Source: Prevotella sp.
GTDB lineage: Bacteria; Bacteroidota; Bacteroidia; Bacteroidales; Bacteroidaceae
Reading direction: 5' to 3'
Assembly (NCBI GenBank): GCA_017538105.1
Contig: JAFYJN010000045.1
Span: forward strand, 33,039-97,038
Length of the DNA stretch: 64,000 nt
Under the pieces are notes generated by a model, which saw only the letters and a list, made by a program, of their open reading frames with translations, did no database searches and was not told the origin of the DNA. Positions 31,686-41,428 of the stretch are shown here, in pieces (position 1 is the stretch's first letter; the number at the start of each line of letters is the position of its first letter). The position numbers and the translations under genes were made by a program.

Positions 31686-33782
31686 ATGACCGACAAAAAT
31701 AACACTGAGAAAAAAAATGAGGCGGCCAAGACCAAGACGGTCAAGAATAAGGCTCCACGGCGTACCAGAATACCAAAACATATTGGTTTGGTGAAAAACG
31801 ACGGATATCTGGAACCTTACGAAAACGCTATCCAGGGAAGACATGACCATGCCCTGTGGAAACTCAACCAACTGACGAGGAACGGAAAAATATCTCTCGC
31901 TGATTTCGCTAACGGACATGAGTATTTTGGACTACACCGCACATCACGGGGCTGGGTGTTCCGCGAATGGGCGCCCAACGCCACGGATATCTATCTCGTG
32001 GGCGACTTCAACGATTGGAAGGAAGAAGAGAAATACCGGGCAAAACGCATCGAGGGAACAGGAAACTGGGAACTCAAACTGCCTTCAAAAGCCATGAAGC
32101 ATGGCGACCTCTACAAGATGCATGTGCATTGGAACGGAGGCGAGGGAGAACGTATTCCAGCCTGGACACGGCGTGTGGTACAGGATGATGATACAAAAAT
32201 CTTCTCCGCACAGGTGTGGAGCCCGAAAGAACAATACGTTTGGAAAAAGAATAACTTCAAACCCAATGTCAACCCGCTGCTCATCTACGAATGTCATATT
32301 GGCATGGGACAGGATGCGGAAAAGGTGGGGTCGTACAAGGAATTTGAGGAGAATGTGTTGCCGCGTGTCGTCGAAGATGGTTATAACTGCATACAGATCA
32401 TGGCCATCCAGGAGCATCCGTACTACGGCTCATTTGGCTATCATGTCAGCTCGTTCTTTGCAGCGTCTAGCCGCTTCGGCACTCCCGAAGAACTGAAGTC
32501 GCTCATCGACAAGGCTCACCAGAACGGGGTGGCGGTCATCATGGATATCGTTCACTCGCATGCGGTGAAGAACGAAGTCGAGGGATTGGGCAACCTGGCG
32601 GGCGATCCCAACCAGTATTTCTACCAAGGCGACAGGCATGAGCACCCGGCGTGGGACTCGCTGTGCTTCGACTATGGCAAGGACGACGTGATACATTTCC
32701 TGCTGTCCAACTGCAAATACTGGCTCGAAGATTTCCATTTCGATGGCTTCCGCTTCGACGGTGTCACGTCGATGCTGTACTATAGCCACGGATTGGGCGA
32801 GGCGTTCTGTAACTACGGCGACTATTTCAACGGCCATCAGGATGACAACGCGATATGCTACCTCACGTTGGCTAACCTGCTCATCCACGAGGTGAACCCG
32901 AAAGCCATCACCATCGCCGAAGAGGTGAGTGGCATGCCGGGACTGGCGGCGAAATTCGAGGACGGTGGCTACGGATTCGACTATCGCATGGCGATGAACA
33001 TCCCCGACTATTGGATCAAAACCATCAAGGAGGTGCGCGACGAGGATTGGAAACCGAGCTCCATCTTCTGGGAAGTGAAGAACCGCCGACCCGATGAGAA
33101 GACCATCAGCTACTGCGAGAGCCATGACCAGGCGCTCGTGGGAGACAAGACAATCATTTTCCGACTCATCGACGCTGACATGTACTGGCATTTCCGCAAG
33201 GGCGACGAGAACGAGATGGCTCACCGTGGCATAGCCCTCCATAAGATGATACGTCTGGTGACGGCGGCGGCCATCAATGGTGGATACCTCAACTTCATGG
33301 GTAATGAGTTCGGACATCCGGAATGGATTGACTTCCCACGTGAAGGTAATGGATGGAGCTATAAATACGCGCGCCGCCAATGGAACCTCGTCGACAACAA
33401 GGAACTGTGCTATCATTGGCTCGGAGACTTCGACCGACAGATGATCAACGTGATAAAAAGCCAGAAAAACTTCCAGAAGACGCCGGTGCAAGAGATATGG
33501 CACAATGATGGCGACCAAGTGCTGGCGTTCATGCGTGGCGACCTCATCTTCGTGTTCAACTTCAACCCGAACCGCTCATTCACGGATTATGGATTCCTCG
33601 TGCCTACGGGGTCTTATGAGGTGGTGCTCAATACAGATGCCAAGGAATATGGTGGCAACGGACTGGCAGATGACACCGTAACCCATCTCACCAACTACGA
33701 CCCGTTGTATGTCAACGACCATAAGGAATGGCTCAAACTCTACATTCCAGCACGCTCGGCAGTGGTGCTGAGGAAGAATTAA
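31686..33782 (+). CDS. glgB: 1,4-alpha-glucan branching enzyme
   Basis: The 698-residue protein is a GH13 glycogen branching enzyme, nearer the eukaryotic-type (GH13_8) group by length and layout. A Lys-rich tail (1-30) precedes a CBM48-like domain (GWVFREWAPNATDIYLVGDF) and the barrel with VIMDIVHSHAV, FDGFRFDGVTSMLYY (nucleophile Asp), ITIAEEVSGMPG (acid Glu) and SYCESHDQALVG. The C-terminal all-beta domain ends LKLYIPARSAVVLRKN. It makes alpha-1,6 branches in glycogen. No other glycogen gene is adjacent; a palindromic element follows its stop by about ten bases. Confidence 0.95.
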   Translation: MTDKNNTEKKNEAAKTKTVKNKAPRRTRIPKHIGLVKNDGYLEPYENAIQGRHDHALWKLNQLTRNGKISLADFANGHEYFGLHRTSRGWVFREWAPNATDIYLVGDFNDWKEEEKYRAKRIEGTGNWELKLPSKAMKHGDLYKMHVHWNGGEGERIPAWTRRVVQDDDTKIFSAQVWSPKEQYVWKKNNFKPNVNPLLIYECHIGMGQDAEKVGSYKEFEENVLPRVVEDGYNCIQIMAIQEHPYYGSFGYHVSSFFAASSRFGTPEELKSLIDKAHQNGVAVIMDIVHSHAVKNEVEGLGNLAGDPNQYFYQGDRHEHPAWDSLCFDYGKDDVIHFLLSNCKYWLEDFHFDGFRFDGVTSMLYYSHGLGEAFCNYGDYFNGHQDDNAICYLTLANLLIHEVNPKAITIAEEVSGMPGLAAKFEDGGYGFDYRMAMNIPDYWIKTIKEVRDEDWKPSSIFWEVKNRRPDEKTISYCESHDQALVGDKTIIFRLIDADMYWHFRKGDENEMAHRGIALHKMIRLVTAAAINGGYLNFMGNEFGHPEWIDFPREGNGWSYKYARRQWNLVDNKELCYHWLGDFDRQMINVIKSQKNFQKTPVQEIWHNDGDQVLAFMRGDLIFVFNFNPNRSFTDYGFLVPTGSYEVVLNTDAKEYGGNGLADDTVTHLTNYDPLYVNDHKEWLKLYIPARSAVVLRKN

Positions 33783-33792
33783 GGCAGGCTGT

Positions 33793-33824
33793 CCTTTCCC
33801 CTCCACTCCAAGGGAGGGGAAAGG
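33793..33824. repeat. GC-rich palindromic element, copy C (3' of glgB)
   Basis: A perfect 12-bp stem CCTTTCCCCTCC (33793-33804) with GGAGGGGAAAGG (33813-33824) and an 8-base loop. It begins ten bases after the glgB stop and is followed by GTGGCTTGT, a tail shared with copy D. Confidence 0.78.
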
Positions 33825-33852
33825 GTGGCTTGTAAGATAATATTGTTCACAA

Positions 33853-35010
33853 ATGATGAGAAATCAGGGGCAATTGACAAGGGCGGTATGTTCTTTGCTC
33901 TTTTGCCTGTTTACCTTTTTTTATGTTTATAGCTATCAGTGCGACCTGATAGCGTATGCCCAGATGGTTCTTTCCGAGGGAATGACCCATTTCGACCGTA
34001 CTGTGGGTGCGCTGCTCATCACTGTGGCATTGTATATCGTCCACCTCTTCGTATATGGATTGGTGAGACCGCATAACCGTTACATCGCACTCACTTATTT
34101 CCCTTCACTGCTTATTCTGACGGTCTTCACTGACATTCCCAAAAACATCAGTGAGCATTTTTCTTTCGGAGCATGGCTGTGGGTGCTGCCGCTGTTGTTG
34201 CTGCTCTTTGTGGGCTTGGTGGCGTTTCTCAGACAGTGGTCGGCACGATGGCAGGTGTCGACGTCCTCGTTCTTCCACGATGCGTGGGTCAATTTGGCCA
34301 TCATGGCCGCTATGTTCTTCTTGGTAGGTTGGGTGAGCAATGGTGATGAACTGTTTCACAGGCAACTGAGAATGGAACGGAAAGTCATTAATGGCGATTA
34401 CGAGGCGGCCCTTGAAATAGATAAGCAGACGGCGAAGCGCGAACCGGCCATCACACAATTAGCTGCTTTCTCTCTCTCTCAACAGGCAGCACTCGGCGAT
34501 CGTTTCTTCGAGTACCCGGTCACCAATAAATCCATTGCTCCCAATCAGCCCAGTCTATTCTTCTTTGTTCCACAACAAGTCATAAACTTGGTACGTAACG
34601 CTGAGTGTTGTAAAGATGACTATGAACTGACGGATTTGCTTCTCGAACGACGCCTCAACGACTTCGCCAGAAAAGTGAAAAAATGCTACAACGACAGCAT
34701 CATGCCCAAACACTACCGCGAGGCGTTGGCAATCTTCAATAAGTCGGATGATGCGAAACTCCTGGCGCAAGAGGAAGAGGAAGCCCTGAAGGCGGAAATG
34801 GAAAAAGCAAAAAAAGAGCGGCGCGGAAAGCGCAGCTCAAAGAAAAGCGAGAAGAAAGGTAAATCCATCCATCCTCTCGACTCAATCATGTCGGAACGAT
34901 ACCGCACCTACCAATTGTTGTTGGAGAGCTCTTCTGACAAAAAGGTGGTCTATAACCTTTCCAGAAAATACTTCTCCAACACTTATTGGCATTATTACCA
35001 CTTCAAATAG
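33853..35010 (+). CDS. Polytopic membrane protein with basic cytosolic tail (DUF6057-like)
   Basis: The 385-residue protein has about five membrane helices in its first 165 residues (AVCSLLFCLFTFFYVYSY, TVGALLITVALYIVHLFVYGL, ALTYFPSLLILTVF, WLWVLPLLLLLFVGLVAFL, WVNLAIMAAMFFLVGWV), then a helical soluble region with a TPR-like look (VINGDYEAALEIDKQTAKRE). A Lys/Arg/Glu-rich coiled segment at about 305-340 precedes the end. It resembles the Bacteroidetes family DUF6057 by this plan, but I cannot confirm that. Start could also be the second ATG one codon later. Confidence 0.75.
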   Translation: MMRNQGQLTRAVCSLLFCLFTFFYVYSYQCDLIAYAQMVLSEGMTHFDRTVGALLITVALYIVHLFVYGLVRPHNRYIALTYFPSLLILTVFTDIPKNISEHFSFGAWLWVLPLLLLLFVGLVAFLRQWSARWQVSTSSFFHDAWVNLAIMAAMFFLVGWVSNGDELFHRQLRMERKVINGDYEAALEIDKQTAKREPAITQLAAFSLSQQAALGDRFFEYPVTNKSIAPNQPSLFFFVPQQVINLVRNAECCKDDYELTDLLLERRLNDFARKVKKCYNDSIMPKHYREALAIFNKSDDAKLLAQEEEEALKAEMEKAKKERRGKRSSKKSEKKGKSIHPLDSIMSERYRTYQLLLESSSDKKVVYNLSRKYFSNTYWHYYHFK

Positions 35011-35025
35011 CTTTCAAGCCGATAG

Positions 35026-35085
35026 CTACTATAACTACTATAGTTTCTATAGCTCCTATAGCTTCTATAGCCTCTATAGGCCTAT
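35026..35085. repeat. 9-bp tandem repeat TATAGCnnC
   Basis: Imperfect 9-base units (TATAACTAC, TATAGTTTC, TATAGCTCC, TATAGCTTC, TATAGCCTC, then TATAGG) fill the gap between two convergent genes. The shared CTATAG core is palindromic, so repeated cruciform or hairpin forms are possible. Confidence 0.82.
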
Positions 35086-35090
35086 AGCCA

Positions 35091-35603
35091 TTAGTCCATT
35101 CCAAGCTCTTTCTTCACCTCGGCCAGGGCTTTCACCCAATCGGTGTCGAGGGAGAACTGGGTGATGTAACGGTCGCCCTTGCAGTAGGCCAGCACCAGCT
35201 CTTGGTCATCATCATAGAAACGGGGATTGGCAAGGCTCACCCTCTTGAACAGGGCGAGGATGCGCTGACGCTCCTTTTCCTTGGAAGCACGACCGATTTT
35301 GGTCACGTAGATATGCACATAATTGTATAACGCGATGGCTTGATTGTCCTCCTCGGTTACCAAGGCGGCATAGTTGATGCTGTCGCCAGACTCCGTGGAA
35401 GCGGCAATCTTCTCCAACATCTTGGTGTTCATATACGTGATGGCGTCTTTCTTGAACTGAGCCACTTTGCGTACTTCCAAAGACTTGCTCACATCATTGG
35501 CCACTTCTTCAGACATCTTGTAAATCTCTTGCTTGATCTCCTGGGCCGAAGCGTAGCCAATACTCATCATGCACAATACCCATGCTAAAATTACTTTTTT
35601 CAT
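35091..35603 (-). CDS. Secreted/periplasmic protein of unknown function
   Basis: I do not recognise a family. The 170-residue protein has a clear signal peptide (MKKVILAWVLCMMSIGYASAQ) and a largely helical body rich in Lys, Glu and Ala (EIYKMSEEVANDVSKSLEVR, NTKMLEKIAASTES), with a C-terminal FYDDDQELVLAYCKGDRYITQF. A single cysteine remains after cleavage. It is the last gene of the minus-strand unit behind the ABC gene, which is 59 bases upstream across an AT-rich repeat. Confidence 0.78.
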   Translation of the reverse strand: MKKVILAWVLCMMSIGYASAQEIKQEIYKMSEEVANDVSKSLEVRKVAQFKKDAITYMNTKMLEKIAASTESGDSINYAALVTEEDNQAIALYNYVHIYVTKIGRASKEKERQRILALFKRVSLANPRFYDDDQELVLAYCKGDRYITQFSLDTDWVKALAEVKKELGMD

Positions 35604-35624
35604 CTTCTTTGAATATTTATTTTT

Positions 35625-35690
35625 AAATCTTTTATTTTATAATCTTTTAATTATATAATCTTTTAATTTTTCAATTTTTCTAATCTTTTA
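35625..35690. repeat. AATCTTTTAATT repeat, copy 1
   Basis: Imperfect repeats of TAATCTTTTAATT run through the AT-rich gap and a little into the end of the ABC gene. The same unit recurs at 42698-42730. Its stretches of A on the minus strand may affect expression of the small secreted protein. Confidence 0.5.
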
Positions 35691-37150
35691 ATCTTCACCC
35701 CTCCTCCCGGCATCTCATCGTCGTAATGTGTCACGAACAATAGGGTTTTGCCAGGTCGTTCACAGAACGCGTCGATGATGGCACGTGACATGGCGCGGTT
35801 AGTATCATCCAGACCATGAAACGGCTCGTCTAAGATGAGCAACGAAGGGTCTTTCACAAAGGCACGGACCAACAGCACTAAACGCTGTTCTCCTTCCGAC
35901 AGACTGAGGAACCCGCGTGAGGCCAATGCGTCAATGCCAAAGGTGGCCAACCACCACAAACAGGTGTCGTATTCCTCTGTTGTGGGCCTTGCGTTCAGCC
36001 CTATGCTGTCTTTCAAACCGCTGGCCACCACCTCCACGACGGGAAGGTCTTTCTTGTAGGCGCGGTGCATCTCGGGTGATACATAGCCTATATGTCTCTT
36101 GATGTCCCAAATGCTCTCACCAGAGCCTCGACGATGACCGAAAAGGGAGATGTCGCAGGCATAACCCTGTGGATTGTCAGCGCAGACCAGACCGAGAAGG
36201 GTGCTCTTTCCTGAGCCGTTCCTGCCGAGAAGCACCCAGCGCTCGCCTCTCCTTACCACCCAGTCCAAATCCTTGATGATGGTGCGCTGTCCGTAGCGGA
36301 TGGTCACTTGGTTCATTCTAATCACCTCATCGGCGGCGGGGCAGGGGTGGCATGGCAGCGACAGCACCCTGTCGTGCAGGTCGTCATATCGGCAGTTCGA
36401 CGAGATGGCTGACGCTTTCCAACGCTTGTATTCTTCCACACTCATCTTGCGGCCCGCATGGCCTTCATCCATATTCACCACATGGGTGATGAATGGAGGG
36501 ATATCGTCGTCTCTCGACACAATCAGGAAGATTTGCAACTCACCACTCGAGGCAATCTCTCCGAGAAGTGCCGACAGGTTCTTTCTCGTTTCTACATCCA
36601 AGCCCACAAAGGGGTTGTCTACCATCAGTATCCGTGGCCGACCCACCAACGAACAGGCTAATTTCAACTTGCGTAATTCACCACTGGAGAGCAGGATGAT
36701 ATATTTGTCTAATAGATCCTCAAGGTGAAACAGGGCAACGACGCGCTCTTTTTCTGTCTTACGATGGGTTGCGTCCAGAGAAGTAAGGCGGAGGGCCTCT
36801 TCCAACTTGTCGTCAACAGTCGGTGTCTCGGCGTCTATCTCCTGTTGGTTCCAACGTTGCTGTAAGTAGTAGGTGCGGTCGTTCGCGGTTCCATAGCTAT
36901 CCTTGAAGGTGATGTACTTGATGTTCTCCGACACCATCGTGCTCTCACTGGGACGGAAGTCATACTTGGGATAGTCACCGAAGAGAGGATGCTTGCCAGC
37001 CAATATGTCGGCCAGCTTGGTCTTGCCAGAACCATTCTTTCCGGTGATGGCCAGATGTTCGCCCTCATGGATGTCCAAGTCAAGGGGCGATGACAGCCGC
37101 CACTCGGGTAGGCGGGCCACACCGCCTATGATGTTGATGGTCGACTGCAT
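35663..37150 (-). CDS. Twin-ATPase ABC protein (ModF/PhrA-like)
   Basis: This 495-residue protein has two ABC nucleotide-binding domains and no membrane segment. The first has Walker A GKNGSGKT and signature [15 protein letters not shown]; the second has Walker A GRNGSGKS, signature [15 protein letters not shown] and Walker [14 protein letters not shown]. The plan is that of ModF/PhrA, proteins named for molybdate uptake or light repair but with unproven function. No molybdate permease or binding protein is nearby. The start overlaps the end of ruvC by 25 bases, so the two are coupled. Confidence 0.88.
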   Translation of the reverse strand: MQSTINIIGGVARLPEWRLSSPLDLDIHEGEHLAITGKNGSGKTKLADILAGKHPLFGDYPKYDFRPSESTMVSENIKYITFKDSYGTANDRTYYLQQRWNQQEIDAETPTVDDKLEEALRLTSLDATHRKTEKERVVALFHLEDLLDKYIILLSSGELRKLKLACSLVGRPRILMVDNPFVGLDVETRKNLSALLGEIASSGELQIFLIVSRDDDIPPFITHVVNMDEGHAGRKMSVEEYKRWKASAISSNCRYDDLHDRVLSLPCHPCPAADEVIRMNQVTIRYGQRTIIKDLDWVVRRGERWVLLGRNGSGKSTLLGLVCADNPQGYACDISLFGHRRGSGESIWDIKRHIGYVSPEMHRAYKKDLPVVEVVASGLKDSIGLNARPTTEEYDTCLWWLATFGIDALASRGFLSLSEGEQRLVLLVRAFVKDPSLLILDEPFHGLDDTNRAMSRAIIDAFCERPGKTLLFVTHYDDEMPGGGVKIKRLEKLKN

Positions 37151-37701
37151 ATCCTGTCCTTGTTCTTATTCACAAAGTCTTTCCACCCTCGGTAGTTGCT
37201 GTCGCTCTCTGGCTTGCCTTGCTGCATGAAATGACAGTAGGCTGCTCCCAGGGCGTCGGTGGCATCGAGATATTTGGGCATCTCCGAGGCGTTTAGGTGG
37301 AGGAGTCTCACCAACATCCCCTGTACTTGCTCTTTCGAGGCCTGGCCGTTGCCGGTGATGGCCATCTTGATTTTCAATGGCGCATACTCGTGGATGGGGA
37401 TGTCGTGGTGGATGGCCGCGGCGATGGCGACTCCCTGGGCACGCCCTAGTTTCAACATCGACTGTACGTTCTTGCCGAAGAAGGGGGCCTCGATGGCCAT
37501 CTCGTCGGGCAGATATTCCTTGATGATGCCGCTGACACGCTCGAAGATGGTGCCCAGACGAAGATACATGTCGCCAATCTTGCGAAGGTCAATCACCCCC
37601 ATGGCCACCATCTCTGCCTTGTTCGACTGAACCTTAATGACACCATAGCCCATCACATTGGTGCCAGGGTCAATGCCGAGGATGATTTTTTCCACTTTCA
37701 T
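37126..37701 (-). CDS. ruvC: Crossover junction endodeoxyribonuclease RuvC
   Basis: The 191-residue protein is RuvC, the Holliday junction resolvase. The RNase H-like fold shows [17 protein letters not shown] (first catalytic Asp), [23 protein letters not shown] (Glu), [20 protein letters not shown] and [14 protein letters not shown] (Asp pair). The start MKVEKI at 37701 was taken because the longer form at 37746 would overlap the preceding gene by 40 bases. The C-terminus extends a little past the usual end and overlaps the ABC gene. Confidence 0.96.
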   Translation of the reverse strand: MKVEKIILGIDPGTNVMGYGVIKVQSNKAEMVAMGVIDLRKIGDMYLRLGTIFERVSGIIKEYLPDEMAIEAPFFGKNVQSMLKLGRAQGVAIAAAIHHDIPIHEYAPLKIKMAITGNGQASKEQVQGMLVRLLHLNASEMPKYLDATDALGAAYCHFMQQGKPESDSNYRGWKDFVNKNKDRICSRPSTS

Positions 37702-37705
37702 CTGT

Positions 37706-38350
37706 TTATCTGTCCATGTAGGGATTGAAACGGAGTTCTTGACCAATGGTGGTCGATGGTCCGTGCCCGGAGTAGATGGTCGTGTCGTCGGGCAACTGGG
37801 CGAGCATCCGCAGACTTTGTATAATCTGCATCATACTGCCGCCCTCGAGGTCGGTGCGGCCTATCGACATGCGGAACAGGGTGTCGCCGGTGAATGCGGC
37901 ATGTTCTTCTTCGCAGTGGAAGGTTACGCTGCCCATCGAATGGCCGGGGGTGGGTATTACTTTTATTTGATGGTTTCCAAACGAAATGGTTTCATTGTCG
38001 TCGAAAAAATGAATGGGCATGGGGAATTCGTAGGGGATACGCATGCCGAACATCTCGGAGGCCTGCTCCTTCATGCGCTCCATCATTCCCTTGTCGGCAG
38101 GATGAACCTCAGGAAGGAGGCCGTAGGTCTCAAACAGGGTATTATCACCGAAATGGTGGTCCAGATGCCCGTGGGTACAGAGTAGGTGCGTGGGAGTAAG
38201 TCCCTCGCTGTCAATATAATGGGTGATGGCGGCACGCTCTTCTTCATAGAAGGCTCCACAATCCACAATCACACATTCTTTGGTCTCGTCGCTCACCACG
38301 AAACAGTTTTCCTGCAACATGTTGCAGACGAAACATTTGACGGTCATCAT
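37706..38350 (-). CDS. MBL-fold metallo-hydrolase (glyoxalase II-like)
   Basis: The 214-residue protein has the metallo-beta-lactamase fold: [16 protein letters not shown], the metal motif [49 protein letters not shown] and [13 protein letters not shown]. It matches YcbL/glyoxalase II-like thioesterases found across bacteria. The substrate is unknown. Its start overlaps the rsmG stop by four bases and it lies five bases before ruvC. Confidence 0.92.
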   Translation of the reverse strand: MMTVKCFVCNMLQENCFVVSDETKECVIVDCGAFYEEERAAITHYIDSEGLTPTHLLCTHGHLDHHFGDNTLFETYGLLPEVHPADKGMMERMKEQASEMFGMRIPYEFPMPIHFFDDNETISFGNHQIKVIPTPGHSMGSVTFHCEEEHAAFTGDTLFRMSIGRTDLEGGSMMQIIQSLRMLAQLPDDTTIYSGHGPSTTIGQELRFNPYMDR

Positions 38351-38967
38351 ATCGGTATGTAAATTAGATATTTTTCCTTAAACCACTCTTCGGCAAACCA
38401 GTTGCTGATGTTCATCACCTCGGCAATACGCTTGAAGGGTTGTATCTCGGCGTCGATGCTACCGCCCTTCAGACAGAACAACCCATTGCCCATGGCGTTG
38501 TGCTGACGCTTGCTGACGTTTTTCTTGACGATTTTCACCAGTTCGGGGAGGGGCATCACAGCTCGACTTACCACAAAATCGTATTTGCCGGTCTCTTCCT
38601 CGCCACGTATTTGTTGGGCTGTCACGTTCTCAAGACCCAAGGATTTCGACACTTCTTCCACCACATGGATCTTCTTGCCGGTTCCATCGATGAGCTTGAA
38701 ATGACTGTCGGGGAAGAGGATGGCAAGGGGAATGCCGGGAAAGCCTCCACCTGTTCCAAAGTCAAGGACGGTGCTGCCTGGTTGGAAATGCAACGCTTTG
38801 GCGATAGCCAGCGAATGGAGAACGTGATGTTCGTACAAGTTGTCGATGTCTTTGCGCGAAATAACATTGATACGGGCGTTCCACGTCCTGTATAACTCGT
38901 CCAGCATGCCAATCTGCTCTGCTTGACGGGGGGTGAGGTGAGGGAAATATTGCAGTATCTTGTCCAT
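38347..38967 (-). CDS. rsmG: 16S rRNA (guanine-N7)-methyltransferase RsmG
   Basis: The 206-residue protein matches RsmG (GidB), which methylates G527 of 16S rRNA using SAM. Marks are ARINVISRKDIDNLYEHHV, GSTVLDFGTGGGFPGIPLAI, FKLIDGTGKKIHVVEEV, NVTAQQIRGEE and DFVVSRAVMPLPELV. Loss of the enzyme is known to give streptomycin tolerance in other bacteria. It follows the DUF3298-like gene by 12 bases and is coupled to the MBL gene. Confidence 0.96.
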   Translation of the reverse strand: MDKILQYFPHLTPRQAEQIGMLDELYRTWNARINVISRKDIDNLYEHHVLHSLAIAKALHFQPGSTVLDFGTGGGFPGIPLAILFPDSHFKLIDGTGKKIHVVEEVSKSLGLENVTAQQIRGEEETGKYDFVVSRAVMPLPELVKIVKKNVSKRQHNAMGNGLFCLKGGSIDAEIQPFKRIAEVMNISNWFAEEWFKEKYLIYIPI

Positions 38968-38979
38968 GGCGGGGTGGGG

Positions 38980-39753
38980 TTATCGGGAAATGCTGACTCT
39001 GATTTCGCCTTTCTCTCTGTCGGCAATCTCACCGGGGATGTAGATGAATGTGATGGTGTTGCTGCCTAAGATAAAATTCTCAGGGGCATAGGGAGGGGTA
39101 TGGGTGAAATAACCTGCGGACTCCAGTGACGCCTGGTCGTTCGCTCCAACCTGTTTGCACAAATGTTTGACAATATCACCGATGAACTTCTCGTCCGACG
39201 GGTTGGGCACGACATCCGACAGGGAGAGAATGCGCCTCTGTTCAAGGTTGATGTTCAAGGCGGTGGTATAGGTGGTCGTCTGGCCATTCTGAACGCTTTC
39301 CACCGTGCCGGTATAGTTCACGATGCCGTCGTCGTTATATTCCATGGCCGTAGTCAAGTTGTAGTCGGTGCTTGCCGTGCCATTCTGGGGCTCTTCAGCA
39401 TATACCGTGCCGTAAAAGGCTTTATAGGCGGCAAAATTACTCTTGATGTATTGTTCAATACGCTCGCGGGGACTGATACTGACAGTGTCGTATAAGTCAA
39501 CAATGTTGGGGGTAAGAAGACTGTCTATCAAAGCGATGTTTAACCCACGATAGGTGCTGTCGGCCAGAGTCTTGATGTTCAAGGACAGGTGGTAGTGCGC
39601 TCCGTTGTTCTTGCCTACCACCGTTGAGGTGTCAACGACGACACTGTCTACAAGAAGTGGCTTGTTGGCCGCTCCATGCTTGCAACACACCGTCATGGAC
39701 ATTACCACGATCAAAAGTGCGAATACCCCAATATGTGCCGAACGTCGTATCAT
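38980..39753 (-). CDS. DUF3298-like lipoprotein
   Basis: The 257-residue protein has a lipoprotein-like signal (MIRRSAHIGVFALLIVVMSMTVCC) and a body resembling the DUF4163/DUF3298 pair: YHLSLNIKTLADSTYRGL, MEYNDDGIVNYTGTVESVQNG, TALNINLEQRRILSLSDVV, and the final SNTITFIYIPGEIADREKGE with ASISR-type end. DUF3298 proteins are peptidoglycan or anti-sigma (RsiV-like) related, but no sigma factor is near. The start at 39753 rather than 39819 gives the intact signal and a preceding GAGGAGA. It heads the rsmG - ruvC - ABC unit. Confidence 0.82.
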   Translation of the reverse strand: MIRRSAHIGVFALLIVVMSMTVCCKHGAANKPLLVDSVVVDTSTVVGKNNGAHYHLSLNIKTLADSTYRGLNIALIDSLLTPNIVDLYDTVSISPRERIEQYIKSNFAAYKAFYGTVYAEEPQNGTASTDYNLTTAMEYNDDGIVNYTGTVESVQNGQTTTYTTALNINLEQRRILSLSDVVPNPSDEKFIGDIVKHLCKQVGANDQASLESAGYFTHTPPYAPENFILGSNTITFIYIPGEIADREKGEIRVSISR

Positions 39754-39799
39754 CACATTTTCTCCTCGTTCCCCTCTTTTTCCTCTCCACTTTATCGTG

Positions 39800-39807
39800 C
39801 AAAGATA
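39800..39807 (-). promoter_or_regulatory. Probable -7 box of the DUF3298-rsmG-ruvC unit (TATCTTTG on minus strand)
   Basis: CAAAGATA on the plus strand is TATCTTTG on the minus strand, 46 bases before the start at 39753. The -33 box is not evident. Confidence 0.45.
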
Positions 39808-39882
39808 ACAATTATACACCTATATTTTATGTGCCTATTTCGTTTTTTTTGTGTTTTTAACTCAAAAGTGGAATTTTATCCC

Positions 39883-39890
39883 TAATTTTG
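39883..39890 (+). promoter_or_regulatory. Probable -7 box of the HAD-panB-MFS unit (TAATTTTG)
   Basis: TAATTTTG lies 42 bases before the start at 39933, divergent from the minus-strand unit. The longer TTG start at 39888 would overlap this box, which argues for 39933. Confidence 0.5.
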
Positions 39891-39932
39891 CAGCCGATTT
39901 ACAACAATTCTGTGAATATACAACATCCTATC

Positions 39933-40574
39933 ATGTGGAAAGCGGCATTGTTCGACTTGGATGGCGTGGTCTTTGACACGGAACCTCAGTATACAGTGTT
40001 CTGGGGAAGTGAATGTCGGCGTTATCATCCAGAACAGCCTGGACTGGAGAGACGTATCAAAGGACAGACGTTGCCACAGATTCTCGATGGAAGTCTGGGA
40101 ATCTCCGAGCAGGAGCAGCGGGCTCTCGTGGGCCGTCTCGATGCTTTTGAGAGTCAGATGACGTATGACTATGTGAAGGACTTCGAAAAGTTCATCCACG
40201 CACTTAGGGCAATGAACATCATGACGGCGGTGGTAACGAGCTCCAATTTGGCAAAAATGAACAGCGTATATCGTAAACGACCGGAGTTCCAGTCGTATTT
40301 CGACGCTATCCTCACCTCTGAGGATTTTGCGGAGAGCAAACCATCGCCCGACTGTTATTTACGGGCGGCAGAACGTTTTAATGCTAAACCGTCGGAATGT
40401 GTGGTGTTCGAAGATAGTTTCAATGGCTTGAAGGCGGGGCGGGCCGCCGAGATGTTCGTTGTGGGTTTGGCGACCACCAACACGGCGGAACAAATCGCGC
40501 CCTACGCCGACATGGTTGTATCCGACTTTTCTGACGTCAATTTACAATGTAAAATGTTCAATTCGGAACAGTGA
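39933..40574 (+). CDS. HAD-family phosphatase (beta-phosphoglucomutase-like)
   Basis: The 213-residue protein is a HAD hydrolase with a four-helix cap: AALFDLDGVVFDTEP (nucleophile and acid Asp), VVTSSNLAKMNSV, ESKPSPDCYLRAAERF and CVVFEDSFNGLKAGRAAEM. It is closest by eye to beta-phosphoglucomutase/phosphatase-like enzymes that act on sugar phosphates. The substrate is unknown. ATG at 39933 was chosen because homologues begin at the MWKAALFDLDG position. It is followed 32 bases later by panB. Confidence 0.92.
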   Translation: MWKAALFDLDGVVFDTEPQYTVFWGSECRRYHPEQPGLERRIKGQTLPQILDGSLGISEQEQRALVGRLDAFESQMTYDYVKDFEKFIHALRAMNIMTAVVTSSNLAKMNSVYRKRPEFQSYFDAILTSEDFAESKPSPDCYLRAAERFNAKPSECVVFEDSFNGLKAGRAAEMFVVGLATTNTAEQIAPYADMVVSDFSDVNLQCKMFNSEQ

Positions 40575-40606
40575 AGCGACAAATCCTAATTCAAAAATAC
40601 TGAAAA

Positions 40607-41428
40607 ATGGCTGGTTATTTAGTAAGTGATGCGCGCAAAGTGACGACTCACAGGTTCTTCGAGATGAAACAAAAAGGTGAGAAAATATCCATGCTCACCT
40701 CGTATGATTTCACTACGGCAGGTATCGTGGACAAGGCGGGGGTGGATTCTATCCTCATCGGCGACTCTGCGTCCAATGTAATGGCGGGAAACGCTACAAC
40801 ATTGCCCATCACAGTCGATCAGATGATCTATCACGCAAAGTCGGTAGCAAGAGCGGTGCAACGTGCGCTCGTGCTCTGCGACATGCCCTTCGGCAGTTAC
40901 CAGATTGACCGCCACGAGGGACTGAAAAACGCCATCCGCATTATGAAGGAGAGTGGGTGCGACGCACTGAAACTGGAAGGTGGCGTGGAAATCATCGACA
41001 CGGTGAAGGGAATACTCGATGCGGGCATCCCTGTATGCGGACACCTTGGACTGACACCGCAAAGCATCAATAAGTTCGGCACCTACGCGGTGCGGGCTAA
41101 AGAGGAGGAGGAAGCTAAAAAACTCATCGACGATGCCATCTTGCTCGATAAGGCGGGATGCTTCGCTATCGTGCTGGAAAAGGTTCCTGCCGCATTGGCT
41201 ACAGAGGTTACAAAGGTGGTGAAATGTCCTACCATCGGCATCGGCGCGGGCAACGGCACTGACGGACAGGTGCTGGTCATCGACGATATGCTGGGGAAAA
41301 CACAGGGATTCTCGCCGAAGTTCCTCCGTCGTTATGCTGACCTTGGTACAATCATGACGGATGCCATCGGACAATATGTCACCGACGTGAAGAGTGGTGA
41401 CTTCCCGAATGAAAGTGAATCGTATTGA
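40607..41428 (+). CDS. panB: 3-methyl-2-oxobutanoate hydroxymethyltransferase
   Basis: The 273-residue protein is PanB, the first committed step of pantothenate synthesis, adding a hydroxymethyl group from methylene-tetrahydrofolate to alpha-ketoisovalerate. It shows [83 protein letters not shown] and [17 protein letters not shown]. Length fits. Its stop overlaps the start of the MFS gene by one base. Confidence 0.97.
   Translation: MAGYLVSDARKVTTHRFFEMKQKGEKISMLTSYDFTTAGIVDKAGVDSILIGDSASNVMAGNATTLPITVDQMIYHAKSVARAVQRALVLCDMPFGSYQIDRHEGLKNAIRIMKESGCDALKLEGGVEIIDTVKGILDAGIPVCGHLGLTPQSINKFGTYAVRAKEEEEAKKLIDDAILLDKAGCFAIVLEKVPAALATEVTKVVKCPTIGIGAGNGTDGQVLVIDDMLGKTQGFSPKFLRRYADLGTIMTDAIGQYVTDVKSGDFPNESESY

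Noticed and set aside
32430-33518. 362-codon minus-strand frame inside glgB
   Set aside because: It lies fully inside a gene with all GH13 motifs and has no recognisable domains.
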